A program made the position numbers and the translations under genes. The notes below the pieces were generated by a model, which ran no database searches, had not been told where the DNA came from, and was given only the letters and a program-made list of their open reading frames with translations. A stretch of 13,978 nucleotides of DNA, taken from Kiritimatiellota bacterium (lineage in GTDB: Bacteria; Verrucomicrobiota; Lentisphaeria; Victivallales; JAADHT01). This document shows, piece after piece, positions 13,512-13,978 of this stretch. Each line of letters begins with the position of its first letter. Position 1 is the stretch's first letter. Where the stretch lies: positions 1 through 13,978 of the forward strand of contig JAADHT010000067.1 of assembly GCA_013151705.1 (NCBI GenBank), given 5' to 3'.

Positions 13512-13978
13512 CTACCATCTATAATGCGCGAAAGCCTTGTTGGCCTGCGCCATTTTGTGCGTGTCCTCTTTCTTTTTGACCGCGGATCCGGTGTTGTCGA
13601 ACGCGTCGAGTAATTCCGTCGCGAGAGCCGCCTGCATCGGCTGCCCTTTTTTCGTCTTCGCGAATCCGGTGATCCAACGCAACGCCAACGCGACTTGACG
13701 TCCGGCGTCAACCTCAACCGGCACCTGATAGGTCGCTCCACCAACCCGGCGGCTTTTAACCTCCAAACGGGGTTTCACGTTCTCGAGAGCTTGAAGAAAA
13801 ACCTCCAAAGGCTCCAGATCCTTTTTCTTGTTCTGAATCACGTCGAACGCGCCGTAGACTATTTTCTGGGCCGTCGACTTCTTGCCCTTACCCATAATCG
13901 TGTTGATCAGGCGCGCGACCAACTCACTGCTGTACTTGACATCGGGAGTGAGCTGCCTCTTCACCGCTTTACGTCTTC
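13512..13978 (-). CDS. rpsG: 30S ribosomal protein S7, N-terminus cut by window edge
   Basis: S7 binds the 3' major domain of 16S rRNA and starts assembly of the 30S head. KYSSELVARLINTIMGKGKK, IVYGAFDVIQ, PLEVFLQALENVKPRLEVKS, RRVGGATYQVPVEV and the C-terminal KANKAFAHYRW-type ending (ANKAFAHYRW) are canonical. A GTG at 13964 could be read as a start, but the frame continues upstream through RRKAV to the edge of the window, matching the usual M-x-RRK-A start of S7. So only about two or three residues, including the start codon, are missing. It is the first visible gene of the str-type cluster (rpsG-fusA-rpsJ); rpsL is expected just outside. Confidence 0.95.
   Translation of the reverse strand, partial: RRKAVKRQLTPDVKYSSELVARLINTIMGKGKKSTAQKIVYGAFDVIQNKKKDLEPLEVFLQALENVKPRLEVKSRRVGGATYQVPVEVDAGRQVALALRWITGFAKTKKGQPMQAALATELLDAFDNTGSAVKKKEDTHKMAQANKAFAHYRW

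Noticed and set aside
12448..13524. 358-codon plus-strand frame opposite fusA
   Set aside because: It lies antisense to a fully canonical fusA, is rich in His and Arg as expected of a shadow frame, and has no family motifs.

Overview
The window looks like chromosomal DNA from a Gram-negative bacterium, most likely of the PVC superphylum (Lentisphaerae/Victivallales-like or a relative). This is inference from three things. fusA runs directly into rpsJ with no tuf between them, as in Chlamydiae. The frame-corrected L2 C-terminus (SKGKRTRNRNK...SNKFIVERR) resembles verrucomicrobial L2. The other genes (FAD oxidoreductase, uroporphyrinogen-decarboxylase-like relic, AAA/DUF4143 ATPase) fit that kind of genome. 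No rRNA, tRNA, CRISPR array or transposase gene was seen.

Left part (1-3574) is accessory. It holds a plus-strand FAD-dependent oxidoreductase, then a short minus-strand relic of a uroporphyrinogen decarboxylase-type gene that has lost its middle and its end. Next is an AT-rich minus-strand AAA/DUF4143 ATPase lying between two identical 18-bp direct repeats. A 551-bp gene-free stretch follows, with palindromic repeats, a 23-nt operator-like palindrome and a strong intrinsic terminator.

Middle part (3575-7023, plus strand) has a translationally coupled three-gene operon: a GT4 glycosyltransferase, a BamE/SmpA-like lipoprotein and a calcineurin-type metallophosphoesterase, joined by ATGA overlaps. 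It suggests a cell-envelope function. After a roughly 250-bp spacer with a nested stem-loop comes rnhB (RNase HII).

Right part (7225-13978, minus strand, reading leftwards) is rpsG (cut by the window edge), fusA, rpsJ, a structured leader with a candidate promoter, rplC, rplD, rplW, rplB, rpsS, a terminator, then an archaeal-type IMP cyclohydrolase (purO). The S10 cluster stops after rpsS; rplV, rpsC and the rest are not here.

The most striking observation is that the last two ribosomal genes both carry frame disruptions. rplB has an exact 8-bp tandem duplication that replaces its conserved C-terminal tail, and rpsS has a +1-type shift that removes its conserved C-terminus. In both cases the ancestral frame reads on cleanly in another register, and the restored rplB stop overlaps the rpsS start as TAATG. 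Either these are assembly or sequencing errors, or this is the decaying end of a rearranged or duplicated ribosomal operon. I found no clear evidence of a wholly new biological system; the disrupted operon end, the purO attenuator-like leader, the rplC leader and the repeat-flanked ATPase are the best leads.
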